Of a stretch of 64,000 bases of DNA, positions 32,676 through 44,002 are shown in pieces. The position numbers were made by a program, and so were the translations under genes. How positions within the stretch are numbered: position 1 is the stretch's first letter; the number at the start of each line of letters is the position of its first letter. Under the pieces are notes generated by a model, which was not told the DNA's origin, made no database searches, and saw only the letters and a program-made list of their open reading frames with translations. This DNA comes from Pollenia angustigena (lineage: Eukaryota; Arthropoda; Insecta; Diptera; Polleniidae): assembly GCA_930367215.1 (NCBI GenBank), contig OV884058.1, forward strand, positions 171,784,478-171,848,477, in the 5' to 3' direction.

Positions 32676-33161
32676 TAGGGGTATAACCAATTTTTTGGCA
32701 TAGTACCATGAGGTCAGCCATGTCCTAGTTACCACGAAAGTCATAATCTTTTGTAGTTTTTCTCAAAAAAGTTGACGCACCAATTGGTTTTTCTAAACCA
32801 ATGCAATATTGAATATTCATAATTTTATACGGTGTTTTTTATTCTTTTTTAATTTTTTTTTTTTTTTTTGTTATTAAAGGTTAAAAATACGTTTTAGTCT
32901 GCGGAAAAATCTCTAACCATCTCTAAATATTAATGAAATTTCATACTTGAGCTATTTTTTGTTTTAAATAAACATATTATTTATTTTTCTTAACCAAAAA
33001 GAAAATTAAAAATTTTCAAAACTTCATCGCGGTTGGTGCGTGAACTTTTTTGACGTTAGCGAAAAAATAAATATACGTTCCCTTATAGTTTTTTATGCTC
33101 TATCGGACTGTGCTATGCCAATTTTGATATTTTAAAACATTGTTAAAAAGTTATATCCCTA
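32676..33161. mobile_element. hAT MITE, TSD ATGTACAT, with empty site elsewhere
   Basis: TAGGGGTATAACC at the left pairs with TTATATCCCTA at the right. ATGTACAT lies on both sides (32668-32675, 33162-33169). The same flanking sequence occurs uninterrupted at 47158-47215 (TTAAATATGTAAATAAG..AAACCATAACGGGCATGATG), proving the insertion and its 8-bp duplication. A related hAT element is at 42740-43874. Confidence 0.95.
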
Positions 33162-33562
33162 ATGTACATACGATTTTTAAAGTAAAACCCATATCGGGCA
33201 TGATGTTGGTGTTTTATCATACTGTATGGTGTAAAATGGGTAAGTTAATCAATCATAATAATTAGCTCTTTCTAATTCCTTTTTTGGTTTTTTTTTTCAA
33301 GCACGAATTGGGGATAAAATCAACTTTATAATACTTAAATCAAGCTTATTTTGAGATTTATTCCATCTTAGTTTTATTTAAATCAATCTCATTTTCGGAT
33401 TATTTCCAGTACGAAATCGGGATTGAATATGGATAAGTTAAGTATTTCGCGATTGAAAATCCGTACTTGAATCAATCTTTCTGTACTTGATTCAAGAAAA
33501 TCCGTACTCAACGCTTCGGATTGATTTGAGTACGGATAGATTAATTTTTCTTTTGAGTGTTT

Positions 33563-35061
33563 GATTCGGATAAATAACTTATTCACTTAGTGCTTAATCG
33601 TCCGAGGAAAAACATGCATTTGCATGTAATTTCACGCCCTAGTTATAACTTTGTTTCAGACGTGTTTGCTTATTCCGTAAACTTTCAAAACACCTCTCGA
33701 AAATCTTCCTTGAATCCAAATTCAAATATATAGGTATGTCTTCATGCATAGGTTTTTATGAATTCACTTCAGTATTTTTTTATGCAAATTTGGTTTTCCT
33801 CAACCATAGATTTTTTTCACTGCTTTTTTCCCATTTAAAACAGATGTGCCGCCTTATGTTTTAACTAACTAAAAGCCATGTCAAAAACTAACAAATCCGC
33901 CTTCAGACACTTTAGGAAAAAAAATGTTGTGGCAATACAAAAAACTTTAACAAATATTTAAACAAACATACAAAAACCAAGATACAACAACAAAATACAC
34001 ATAATACGTAACGAACGAAGCGCAAACAATGTGCCAACTAGAGAAGACGGTCAAAAACAAAAGTAACAAACAAAACGTTCGTAATTTGCATATAAAACAA
34101 CCTGAAGCGTAAAAAAAATACACGAAAAATAAAGAAGTTTAACGTAAAACCAAGTGTGGAAATAAAGTGGAGCAGCATCAACAGGCAAGCGAAACTACAA
34201 ACTCCCCGTTCATATACAACTAGTCATTTTATTTGTTGCTGCTACTGCAGTTGTGCGATTGTTGTTCGCATCTCATCACATGATTGCTACTTTGCATTTG
34301 CAACTTGTACCAGGCTCATGTTATTATTATGACCGGGGCAGCAAAAAACCAACAAATAAAACACCTCCCCCCGGGGGTTCAAACATTAACTGGCAATTAG
34401 GTGAAGTGTAAAACAACTTTTAGGTTTTTTTTGGTTGAGATTTTTTGTTTCATGTTTTTGCTACTATTAAATTTTCTTGGGATGTCCTTCCTTTCATAAC
34501 AAGAAAAAAAATAAGATTCTTATAGACTGCTTGACGCTAGTTTGGAACTGTTTTTTTTTTTTTTCCTTTTTTTTTTTTTTTTTGTTTATTTTTATAGTTT
34601 TTTTTTCGTCCCATTGAATGCATGAATGCAGGCATGCGTGTTGTTTGGTTGTTGGTTGGTAAGATTTTCTTTTTTTTTTTATGGAAATATTGTATCATTG
34701 CAAATCATGTTTTTGATTATTAAACCGCTACAGTAGGCAATACCAAATTTTAAAGATGAACCAGGAACCCACAACTTATTATACCTAGAATTCGCTGTAG
34801 TTGTTTTGAACGGTCGTTTTTAGTCAGAGTAGCTCGATGTTGGAATTATTTACCAGTGGACCTTCGTATATTCTCTCATTCGAATAACACATTCCGATTA
34901 AAAATGATGTTACACTTTTCTGTTCAGTATTAAGAACTCTTTTGATTGTTTTTCCCTTTTTGTCTAATCTTATGTTTAATGAGTTTAGTATGGCTTTATT
35001 TCAAACAGAATGTTCTGTAATGGTATATCTACTTGACTTATCTATTTTTTTCATCTGGGCT
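33563..35061. other. Stretch without recognisable TE
   Basis: 33850-34400 has the composition of unique noncoding DNA (ACAAACAAAACGTTCG, CACCTCCCCCCGGGGGTT). Long T-tracts lie at 34551-34605. No coding exon can be supported. Confidence 0.4.
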
Positions 35062-35488
35062 CCCAATAAAAAATGGAGCTTCCAACGAAGCAGGTTTGTA
35101 AGGGAGAAACATAAAAGTTTCGCTTACTATTGCGCTAACGGAAGACATGAATTTTATATGGCGAGTTCCCACTTTGAAGCAATACATTTTTGACACATAA
35201 AGCGCATTGTTCAGCGCACATAAAAATTGTTGGATGTAACGATCAGCTTTACACACTGAATGTTATGATACAGCTATTTTTTAGTATTCTCCCTTACAAA
35301 CCTGCTTCGTAGTAAGGGAATGCCGTAGCACTTAAAATGTAATTTTTTTTTTAATAAAAGTTGTTGAGAGTTCTTTCACTTACTTTACTGCAACTTCTGT
35401 ATGTCTTATTGCGTAGCGCATAATTGTGCGCTTATTTTTTTAAATGTACCTTTAGTGGTTCACAAAATGATAAAATTTTTTATTGGGC
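35062..35488. mobile_element. CCCAATAAAAAAT-family MITE, complete copy
   Basis: CCCAATAAAAAATGGAGC at the left and AAAATTTTTTATTGGG at the right. The border dinucleotide is CT on both sides (ggCT|CCC, GGG|CTac). It is in the opposite orientation to 12751-13176 and very similar throughout. TATGGCGAGTTCCCACTTTG and TAGCGCATAATTGTGCGC are good family probes. Confidence 0.85.
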
Positions 35489-35810
35489 TACTACTTTGGG
35501 ACCTGTTGTATTTGTTTATTTATAATTAGGTGTATATACTTGAATAAATAAGTTCTTGATTACACTACGTGACAGAATTTCAAGAAAGTCGTGCCTAAAT
35601 GAATCTGACAGCTTATCATTATGTAAAATAACTCGGTCAATTCTTGACCAATCTTCACAAGCAATCCATGGTTATTTTAGAAATTTTATAACCTTTCACT
35701 AGAAAGACAGAATTACATACCCCGTTAAAATTTTTTGAAGATATTTGCATTTCAGTCACAGCATCTTTTTTAAAAACACAAATAACGGTTATTTTAAAAT
35801 ATCTCAAAAA

Positions 35811-36445
35811 TTAGTATTGTGGTTATTTTGTTGAACTATTTATGGTTTTTAATCCAAATTTTTAATATTTTTTAATTAGGCTTAAGTTCATGAAATTTAA
35901 TTTTTATTAAATTATTTTTATGAAGAAAGGAATTTTACAACATGAAAATTAATTAAAATTGTTATTGATAATCTTTCATTCTTGACGTGGCTCGGGCTCG
36001 AACCCTGGCCGGCAGGTTACCATGACATGTTTCGATCGCAACCACTCGATCTCCTCAGATGGATTTGCCGTCTTACACTCGCAGCCATCGACGACTGGTG
36101 ACGTCACTAGTCAAACATCAATCCTTAAACCAAATTGTATTTTTTTTTAACATTTGGTAGATCGAAATTTGCTTTCCTGAATGATTATCCATTTTAATTG
36201 ATTTTACATGTTTTTTCCTTTACTTCTGTTTTTTCGTACTTTCGTCAAGAATTTTTCTTGAAGTCCAAGTACATTTTTTTGTTTTTTCACTTTGTCTTTC
36301 TCTTTTCTGTTGACCTTTTTCAGCACAACTTGAAGGACAAATGTACACATAGAGCTCGTGCCTTAGCTTTAACAATAATTAGTATTGTGGTTATTTTGTT
36401 GAACTATTTATGGTTTTTAATCCAAATTTTTAATATTTTTTAATT
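35811..36445. repeat. Repeat R copy 2, bracketed by 68-bp direct repeats
   Basis: ATTAGTATTGTGGTTATTTT through TTAATATTTTTTAATTA occurs at about 35811-35878 and again at 36378-36445 with essentially no differences. Between them lies repeat R (also at 24907). A 68-bp direct repeat is far longer than any TE target duplication in this window, so it is either a terminal repeat of R, or R's insertion was followed by local duplication. Confidence 0.75.
35984..36054 (-). ncRNA. tRNA-like segment (pol III box pair) in repeat R
   Basis: On minus, GATCGAGTGGTTGCGATCG (A-box-like) is followed ~40 nt later by GGTTCGAGCCC, a perfect B-box consensus (plus 35994-36004). Length and spacing match a tRNA body, but the stems do not all pair, so it is a tRNA-derived SINE promoter or decayed tRNA rather than a tRNA gene. 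The segment is precisely absent from the other copy of R. Confidence 0.5.
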
Positions 36446-36534
36446 AAACTGTTCTACTTTTGACAATTCTGACTTCATATTCAGATTCAGCGGAAATTTT
36501 TTTTTTTTCAAATTCATTTGGTCAAAAAATGGTC

Positions 36535-36665
36535 ACGTAGTGTTATTTATTGTATCCATTAATAATATTCAGGATTTTGCTTTTGTAATATATTTTTATT
36601 GGCCTTGAAAGGCTTTTGTATATTACTTTTTAAATAAATAAATAAAAAAAAATAAAAAAAATGCA
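36535..36665 (+). mobile_element. LINE-type 3' tail
   Basis: TTGGCCTTGAAAGGCTTTTG forms a hairpin-like GGCCTT..AAGGC and is followed by AAATAAATAAATAAA and an A-rich run. This is how several insect non-LTR 3' ends look. No coding sequence upstream could be assigned. Confidence 0.4.
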
Positions 36666-37039
36666 AGAATAGATTTTAACTTGAAGCTTTTAAAATAGTT
36701 TGAACACCTTCTTTGAAAAAGATATTATACTCTGCTAAAATTAAATAAGTCATCATATTTTACTTGTTTACTTATTTTCTATTTTCATATTAAACACATA
36801 AGGAAGCTTAGTCGGTCCAGCTAGGCTAGGCTATCTGGTATCTAAATATCGCCTGCAATTTTTTTTAATAGTGAGCCCTAAATAAAATCTATAGTCAATT
36901 ATGTACTTGTTCTAACAACTAAGACTTATTCGAGGTATTGAATAGGCTCGTGCTCGTAAATGCATTTCCGCTGTGCATCATACAAGTAAACTGTGTTTAA
37001 CACTACCAATGCAGTGTCATTTTTCAAAGCGAAGTATTT

Positions 37040-37375
37040 TAGTGCACTTAATATTTCATTTGGAGCGCAGTGATGCATTTACGAACATGCCATAGATTAA
37101 CATTAGCACCAGCATTTCGGCATAATCTCATGATACGTTCACCATCGCGCCAATTCGAGAACAATATTCCACTCACACGGGGGTCATGTGCGGTCCGCTT
37201 TTCACTCCCAAACAGGTTGGAGCTTAAAGCGTTTGGGATTGGCAGAACCCAATTCGCTCACCCCTTGCTTGAGAGCTGGAGCTTTTTAATATCCGCTGCT
37301 TAAAGCAGCATCTGTTGAATATCAACAGCACATTGAAAACTCCGCCAGCCGCCCACAACGGGCCTTTTAGGCTAA
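37040..37375 (+). other. GC-rich coding-like remnant, unidentified
   Basis: An abrupt rise in GC. An open frame at 37070-37303 reads ..RLTLAPAFRHNLMIRSPSR.. and ..RFSLPNRLELKAFGIGR... The style recalls C-terminal ends of LINE ORF2 proteins, but I cannot match it to a family. No start context or poly(A) signal. Confidence 0.3.
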
Positions 37376-37814
37376 TCTTTTTAAGATTTCCCGAAATTTT
37401 AGATATAAAATACAGCCAAAGAAAAATAAGTTAATTGACTTAAAGAGAAAAAAATCGCTTAACTTAAAAAAAAATCGCTAAACTTGAAAAAACGCTTAAT
37501 ATTTAAAAAACGCTAATGTTACAAACATGAAAAAAAAATTAATTGCAGCGTATACAAACCGTCATTTTACAAAATCTTTATAAAAAAAAAAAGTTATTCG
37601 CAAGATATAACTTTAAAAACTAACATTTTCCCAAAAACGCTAAAAGTTCGTTGAAATAAATACGATGATTTTAGAAAAAAGAAAGAAATCGGTTTTATTA
37701 TAAATGTGGCCACTATGGCCGATAATCGAGAAAAAATGTTTCGTTTTTTATCTCAACTGTGCAACGTTTGTGTATACGAATTCTTCAAGCAGATTCTATT
37801 CAACATCAATTTTA

Positions 37815-37943
37815 GGCCCCTATTATGGTTTACATGTTTGCTTTATTGCGGTGATCAAAAACATGACAAAAATTACAACTGCTCACAACCAGTTGTATTA
37901 GTTACAACTCAACTGAGTTAAGTTGTGAACCGTAATAGGGGCC
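37815..37943. mobile_element. 129-bp PIF/Harbinger-like MITE
   Basis: GGCCCCTATTATGGTTTACA at the left and TGTGAACCGTAATAGGGGCC at the right are imperfect inverted repeats. TTA lies outside both ends (37812-37814, 37944-37946), the PIF/Harbinger target. The two open frames across this spot are by-products. Confidence 0.85.
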
Positions 37944-37946
37944 TTA

Positions 37947-38754
37947 ATCAGGGTTCGAAAATAAAGATTAAATACAGGTTCCTTTAGTCCAAATAATAAT
38001 TTATAATGACAATTCTTAGATTGATATATTTTATAATAATACCTTAGATAAAAGGCTTAGCCAATTCTGTGCAATTATACATTAAAGTTATAACAAATTT
38101 ATAATTCTGCTGTTTAATAAATACATTATTATATAGTGTAATTTAGGGTTCTGTACTGTAAAAATATGAAAAACACAAACGCTAAAAGTGTTTCTGTTTA
38201 GATACCTTAAAAAATCTTTTATCTGTTTGTGAACTTCGAACACAATAAAAATAAGGTACTATACCAACTCAAAATTAAGATGAGAACAATTCATAGCGTT
38301 CTGTTTTTCGTAAGAAACCACTAATTTCGTTGTGTTCGGTTTAGCACATTGATGTTTGTTTGTTTCAGTTGTGCTAAGCGCCCTTTTTGATGTTAAATAC
38401 AACAAATTTTTTTTTATAAAAACAACACATTTACACAATACACGCACAGGATATTCGTGCTGTGCACAGCTGTGGCCGCAACAGCACTAATACTAATGAG
38501 TTGGGTTACCAAAAATGTTCGTTTGCTCATTTCTTCATTCGTGAAAAAAACACTAGAGAGCATTAAAATATTTTTCCTACAGAACCACCAAAATTGCAAT
38601 GTTTTATAACAAAAAACAGAACCAAATGTTTGTTACTTTCGGTAAAATAGTTATAAACGGTATTAAGGGCTGTGTACTGTACACAAACAATAAAAAATAA
38701 ATATACTTTCTGGGATAGTGTACCGTACCGTACGCTTATTAATGTTCGGTTTAT
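37947..38754. other. No gene recognised
   Basis: AT-rich sequence with overlapping minus-strand open frames that resemble nothing known and run into the next MITE. Confidence 0.35.
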
Positions 38755-38762
38755 ATTCGAAC

Positions 38763-39211
38763 CACAGAATACACAGAACTGTAAAAAGTGACGTGTGAAA
38801 ATGGCCCAAATCAGTTGCGAGGGCAGCTTTCGAAAAAAGAGACAGAAAGCTTTTTTTGGTAGTGAAGTGGCAAGGTGTAAAAACAGGCCGCAACAATCAA
38901 CACAAATGGCGTGATCAAAACAAAAATAACGAAACACAAACCACGTTAAACAAATGCATTAGTTCAACAAACGTTGTTTTTTGTGCAAAAAAATGTATTT
39001 AGTAATATTGTTTTGTGTTATAATGTTATTTACTTACTTAAATATTATTTACTCGTGTTGTGGTGAACTTAAAAGTTAATTTTTACAACAGTTTTGTAAA
39101 TAAATCTTAACTAAATAAATTTGTGTTCATTGCAAAAGGGCAGCTTTCTTTGAAAGAGACAAAAAAAAAACGCAAAATCTTCCGTCTCGTGACAGTTCTG
39201 TGTATTCTGTG
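38763..39211. mobile_element. hAT-like MITE, TSD ATTCGAAC
   Basis: CACAGAATACACAGAACTGT and its exact reverse complement ACAGTTCTGTGTATTCTGTG form the ends. ATTCGAAC is duplicated on both sides (38755-38762, 39212-39219). It contains two GGCAGCTTTC.GAAA..AGA blocks in opposite orientation. Non-coding. Confidence 0.92.
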
Positions 39212-40092
39212 ATTCGAACATTGATATTAATATTTAAAAAGAAAGAATGATTATTATAATTCAGTCTAGCTTTGATCATATTGTAGCCAACTTTTAATTC
39301 GTTAACTCCCTCTCACTCTCTCTCCCTCTTATAGTTGTAACAAATCTTCTTTACAACATTGAATTCCATTCGAGTTCTTGTCAAGTGTTAAAAGCTTTTA
39401 ATGGATTTTTACTATTCGTATGTAAAGAATTTCCGTCGTTGTTACTTTTTTCAACAATTTTTTTTTTTTTTGTTTTGTACTTTTTTGAACTAGTAACTTT
39501 ACAACTGACTAATTAAACTATGAATTGTGGCATTTTTTTTTTAACAGCTCAAATAAACAAAATTAAATTGACTTTAATAAAATGCTACCGTCTTTCTTAT
39601 TTTGATTTTAAATTAAAAGATATTCAAATAAAATATTTCAAAAAATATTATTTCAATAAAATTTCCTTTCATTATTTTGAAAATTGTAAATTTTAATGAA
39701 CGTTAGTTCGAATGATTACATTACAAAAAAATTATGTTCATTTTATCCTAAAAAAGAAAAAATATTAAATAAATTCGTGCTGACATGAATTATGGCAGTT
39801 TGCTTATTTGAAGACAACATTGTTTTTTGTCATGATAAGTTTTATTTCGAACACGAATTAAGTTGTCTTTAACAACAAAAATATATTTATGTTTTTCTTT
39901 TTTTTTTAACAAAAAAATGCACAAAATTATGAAAATAGTAGAGGAATCGAATGTTAGAGCATAAAAATAATATGTTTACATGTGTAACTTAGTACAGTGG
40001 GGAGCAAAAATGTGTTGAAGAAAGTAATTATGCAAGTTCGATTGCAGCTGAATCGTTAAATAATCGAACGATAAGATGAAGTTTCACTTTAA

Positions 40093-40755
40093 AGGGTGTT
40101 TTTTAAGCCCGATTGATTTAACGAAAGCGTAAGCTGTTAAAATAACTGTCAATGTCCGCTCAGTTTTTGTCATTTATGTTCAGTATACTTTGGTAAATCA
40201 TTAGGAATGAATTCACGCTTAAACAGTGCTACCAAATTATTCAAATTTACTTAAAATACAAGTCACAGATTTGCGCAACTTATAGACGACTTCGTTATTT
40301 TAATGACGCCCGGCCCAATTTTTTGAATGTGGGGTGAGACCAATCCACAACAGTCCCTACAGACTCAAGTACATGCAGAAAAACGTATCGTTTGATGAAG
40401 TTTACATGCTGGTGGCATCGTCGGTCCTTATTTCTAAAGAAATTAAGCCGGAACTCGCGTTATGGTGAATAAAGATCGTAACGGCACTACGATCATTATT
40501 TGTTCTTGAATATATGGATGCAATAGATCCAGGTGAGATGTGGCTACGTGACATATGGCTTAGCTTCATCGAGCTGCTGTCCAGAAGAGAGTCACTTGAG
40601 CCTTCAGTGGTCCCTTTGTGTTACCCAACGCCGATTTATATCCTACAGAGCAGTTACCCGATAGGCGCTACAGCAGATTTCAGACAATTCTTTGTTCTAA
40701 TGAAAAGAAGAAGCAACCTTAGTTCTCTCTCTTAGATAGACCACCCTGAAACGCA
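40093..40755 (+). pseudogene. Severely decayed Tc1/mariner-superfamily transposase
   Basis: AAAGGGTGTTTTTTAAGCCC at the start and GACCACCCT near the end look like eroded terminal repeats of the same kind of element as at 5145-5740. In between, translated scraps such as QICATYRRLRYFNDARPNF and, after frameshifts, VMVNKDRNGT then EYMDAIDPGEMW fit the N-terminal HTH and the region just before the second catalytic Asp. There are many stops. Open frame 40514-40735 is a leftover of this. Confidence 0.5.
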
Positions 40756-41055
40756 GCACATTGACACAGAAAATGAAACACAGTCATGAAAACTTTCTCA
40801 GTAGCAATTTTCTAGACCCATTCTATTCGTATGAGTCCCTTCCGGCCAGTGCCCAGTAATCAATGATTGCAACTATCGACTTATTGGAATCAAAATTTGG
40901 CGATTAGTTGAATTCGAGAAATGGATCTTTCAATTGGCAGCTACGATGGTGCAATTTGGCACATCCAATGATTTTCTGTGGGGTTCCGTAAAGTCACTGG
41001 TTTATAACAATAAACCAGTAACATTGAACTAAATTTAAATTTATGTAGTTTATAC

Positions 41056-41965
41056 TAGAGTTTGCTATAAACCGTAAAAATGTGAAACCGCGGTTTCGGT
41101 TTTAAAATTATTAAAACCTGTCGGTTTCGGTTCGGTTTTGAAAATATTAAAGTTAAGCTTCATACATAAACATACATATATTTTTTTTTGTATTTAATAC
41201 AACTTTTTATTAGTTGCAATTGAGGTACTTTTATTAGCCCTTAAGTGTATACCTGGGCCTGGCAGGCTTTTATCCAGTTTTTTTTTTTTTTTTAATATTT
41301 ATTAAGTATATTAGAACGGAACTTTATGTATTCCTTAATCAAATTGTTTTTTACAAGAAAATGAAAAAAAAAAGTTTAAACATCGTGGGCGTCGCAATTG
41401 GCCAAATGAAATTTTTTCGCATATTGTATCCACCTGAGCCTGGCCAGTAAATAAAATCAAAATTAAACGTATCAAAAATCATACGCAACACATAATAACT
41501 CTTTCTTTACTTTTTTTTCGAAGGATTTTTCTATTTCCCATCAAAATGTTTCTGCTATAGCCATAAAACTCAATACATATAAAAGTAGTCCCAGCATCGC
41601 CCAGCGGTTTCTTTATATAGCCACAAAAACTCCTTACAAAATACTAGTGGTCCCAGCCAGGCCCAGGTGTTAGTTTGTGCCACACAAATTAGTTGTCTAC
41701 TTAAGAGTTTAAGAGGTAACATATGTATGTTCTTCTTAGTACTTATTTTGAATTTAAAGAATTTTGAAATACCTTGTGATTGTTGCAGGCTGTTATGTAT
41801 AACATTTTTGTATATGAAGTTCGAGTAGTATATAATTTGCAATTTCTTTAAGCATCAATATATTGTTGAAGTAAAAGCTAAAACCGAGTTTTTTTGACGG
41901 TTTTCAGTTTTTAGGCATTTAAAGCCGCGGTTTCGATTTCGGTTAAAACTGAACAGCAATCCCTA
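41056..41965. mobile_element. hAT-like element, TSD GTTTATAC
   Basis: TAGAGTTTGCTATAAACCG at the left and the reverse complement of ...GCAATCCCTA at the right both begin TAG(A/G)G, as hAT ends do. GTTTATAC duplicates exactly (41048-41055, 41966-41973). Subterminal blocks GAAACCGCGGTTTCGGTTTT / AAAGCCGCGGTTTCGATTTC are inverted. The minus-strand open frame inside matches no known transposase. The downstream tandem unit begins at base 41571 of this element. Confidence 0.92.
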
Positions 41966-42739
41966 GTTTATACTCAACAGCTATAAATCAGAGTCCCATA
42001 TATTGTATGTAGTTTCAAAATTTACATGTGGGAGCACTGCGATAAATGTTGTCTAATTATGCGTATTAAGATGGTTAATATGTTTACTGATTTACAGATG
42101 TGTTGGTTTAAGTAAAAAGAGTTTAACTTGCACTGATTTATGAGCCCTTACAGGCCAACATTGTTTTGATTGTTGGTGACATACGGTAAGCAATAGTCGA
42201 AAAAGTGGCCAAAAATTAGACCTCCAGAATGCTCAAATATTTGTATTTAACTTTTACATGCGAAAATTTTAAAATATATTAATTAGTTTTACAAAATTTC
42301 CTATTATAACGAACATTACAGTTATTATTAAGAAATCCTATTTAATTTTGCTCTCCACTGTACACTATAAACAAGAACAGGAACTCTAAATATTATATCA
42401 TGCATGTAAATTTCGTGATTTAATTTTGCAAAAAAAAAAATCTCAATAAACATACAACTATTATACAACCGTGTGAATATAATGACTTAAACCAAAAATA
42501 TATCAATATTTATAGTTATTTATCTTGTTTTTCATATGCTTGTGATACATTTTAAAATAGATGTAAAAAAGTCAATTTACTTGAATTGTTGGTAAATCCT
42601 TTTTGAAAATTTTAAATATATATAAAAAAAAAATTTTTTTCAAAGAAAGAATACCCGGGATCCTTAATAAATAAAAAAAACAACGAGTATTATATCTAGT
42701 TTTAATTAAAGCCAGAATCGTTAAATATAGTATGTTGAT

Positions 42740-43874
42740 TAGGGGTATAACCAAAATAAGAAACTATCATTACGGTATGGGCAATGTTATACTGATATTA
42801 AAAATCGATATCAGTAGTGCGATTCACTAACTTTTATAACGATAATCGAATCGTTAAAATAAGTATAACGAAAATTTATCGAATATGCTATTCTGTAAAA
42901 TTTTTAACGATATTCGCTGTCGTTTAAAGTCAGCTGTTACTTTAAGCAATTTTTTTGTCGTTATCTTAGCGACAATAATTTAGTTTGTGTTTATTTGATC
43001 GATAAAATGTTTTTTATGTTTAAAATAGCTTACATACATACAAAGATAAATTCATATGTATATGTATGAACAAAAACAAAATAATAAATTTAAAATTTGC
43101 AAAAAGAAAGCAAATTAAGAACAAAAATAAAATTCTAAATGTAAAATTCACAAAAAAAAAATATAAAACCACAAATTAACCCTTCGTCTTACTTATGAGT
43201 CTGGCCAGACCTTTTTCAGTGCATTTTAAATGAAAAAATATGTGTAACAAGGGGGGTTAAGAACAATTTCATATGTTTTTATTTTATTCTCTTTTGTGCT
43301 TTTCGTTTTTTTTTAACATTTTGTAGACAGAGATGTTACAAAAAAAACAGCTGTGTACTATCGTTAAAAAAAATTACAGAATCACACTATCGTTACTGCA
43401 AGCGAATATAAATGTCGACAAATATTACGATTGTCGGATCGTTTAAAGTTAGTGAATCGCACCACAGGGGTCATTTCGGTCCAAAAACCTTCGGCACCGA
43501 ATGCAATTTCTAAAACATCAAACATTTTTTTTTTTTTTTTTTTGTCGCATAAATTGTAATATAAATTTTTATGGTGGGTATCCTTCCCTTGTACCGTTTT
43601 TTTTTTTGTTTCTTTTTTGGAATGCAAGGAATCGCCATTTCATAAAAAAAAAACACGAAATACAAAGACCAGCATGGCTTTCGACGTTAGAATTATGGAT
43701 TTCCTGTAAAACTGAAAAAAATTATAAGCTTAAACTTCATCGCGATCGTTGCCGAACCTTTTTGAACGCTCGCGAAAAAAGGAAGGCACATTTCTTCATA
43801 TTTTTTTATGCACCATCTCACTATGATAGGTCCTTTTTGATATTTGCAAAAAAATGCAAATGGTTATATTCCTA
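42740..43874. mobile_element. hAT element, TSD ATGTTGAT (unit 1)
   Basis: TAGGGGTATAACC at the left, GGTTATATTCCTA at the right; ATGTTGAT flanks both (42732-42739, 43875-43882). Same family as 32676-33161, including the region rc-related to 'tgatatttgcaaaaaa' near the right end. It is interrupted by the element at 42815-43464. Confidence 0.92.
42815..43464. mobile_element. Nested TIR element, TAGTGCGATTCACTAAC ends (unit 1)
   Basis: TAGTGCGATTCACTAACTTT at the left and the reverse complement of AAAGTTAGTGAATCGCACCA at the right match except one base. CAG lies at both borders (42812-42814, 43465-43467), suggesting a 3-bp duplication. Subterminal ATAACGATAATCG/GATTGTCGGATCGTT motifs. The superfamily is unclear. 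Confidence 0.8.
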
Positions 43875-44002
43875 ATGTTGATATTGTTAAAAAAGTTTAG
43901 AGATCGAGAGTTACCTGAAAGTATTGCAAAAACTTTCGGATATCTGCGACCGGCTAAGATTACCTTTTGCTTCGACAATTGACCTAAATGCTTACAGCGA
44001 AC

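Larger units (their letters stand above)
30025..33562. mobile_element. Outer inverted-repeat element hosting two insertions
   Basis: AAACACTCA at 30025-30033 and TGAGTGTTT at 33554-33562 face each other. Inside them CAATCCCG.AATTTC-type blocks also occur inverted (about 30143 and 33412). Related sequence recurs at 46905-47300 and 54715-55110 in the tandem duplication, in shorter form. The elements at 30560-32527 and 32676-33161 lie within it. Termini are short, so the outer limits are tentative. Confidence 0.4.
39995..42360. mobile_element. Large TIR element with CAGTGGGGAGCAAAA ends
   Basis: CAGTGGGGAGCAAAAAT at the left is matched by ATTTTGCTCTCCACTG at the right (one difference). TA flanks both (39993-39994, 42361-42362). 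CAGTG ends and TA duplication are Tc1/mariner- or pogo-like. Inside are a decayed transposase (40093-40755) and a hAT insertion (41056-41965). The left breakpoint of the 7.6-kb tandem duplication falls within it, so its right part is repeated at 49197-49986. Confidence 0.7.

Noticed and set aside
37704..37921. Two overlapping 65- and 71-residue frames
   Set aside because: Mostly contained in the 129-bp Harbinger-like MITE; no protein similarity.
38563..38937. 124- and 77-residue overlapping minus-strand frames
   Set aside because: They run across a MITE border and its TSD. No family resemblance.
43177..43256. Tiny TTAACCC...GGGTTAA element
   Set aside because: TTAA stands on both sides and ends look weakly inverted, but the pairing is too poor over ~80 bp to call a MITE.
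43501..43875. 124-residue open frame beginning in poly(T), and its minus-strand counterparts
   Set aside because: It lies in the right half of a hAT element, begins with a phenylalanine run from poly(T), and is lost in unit 2 by a one-base homopolymer change.
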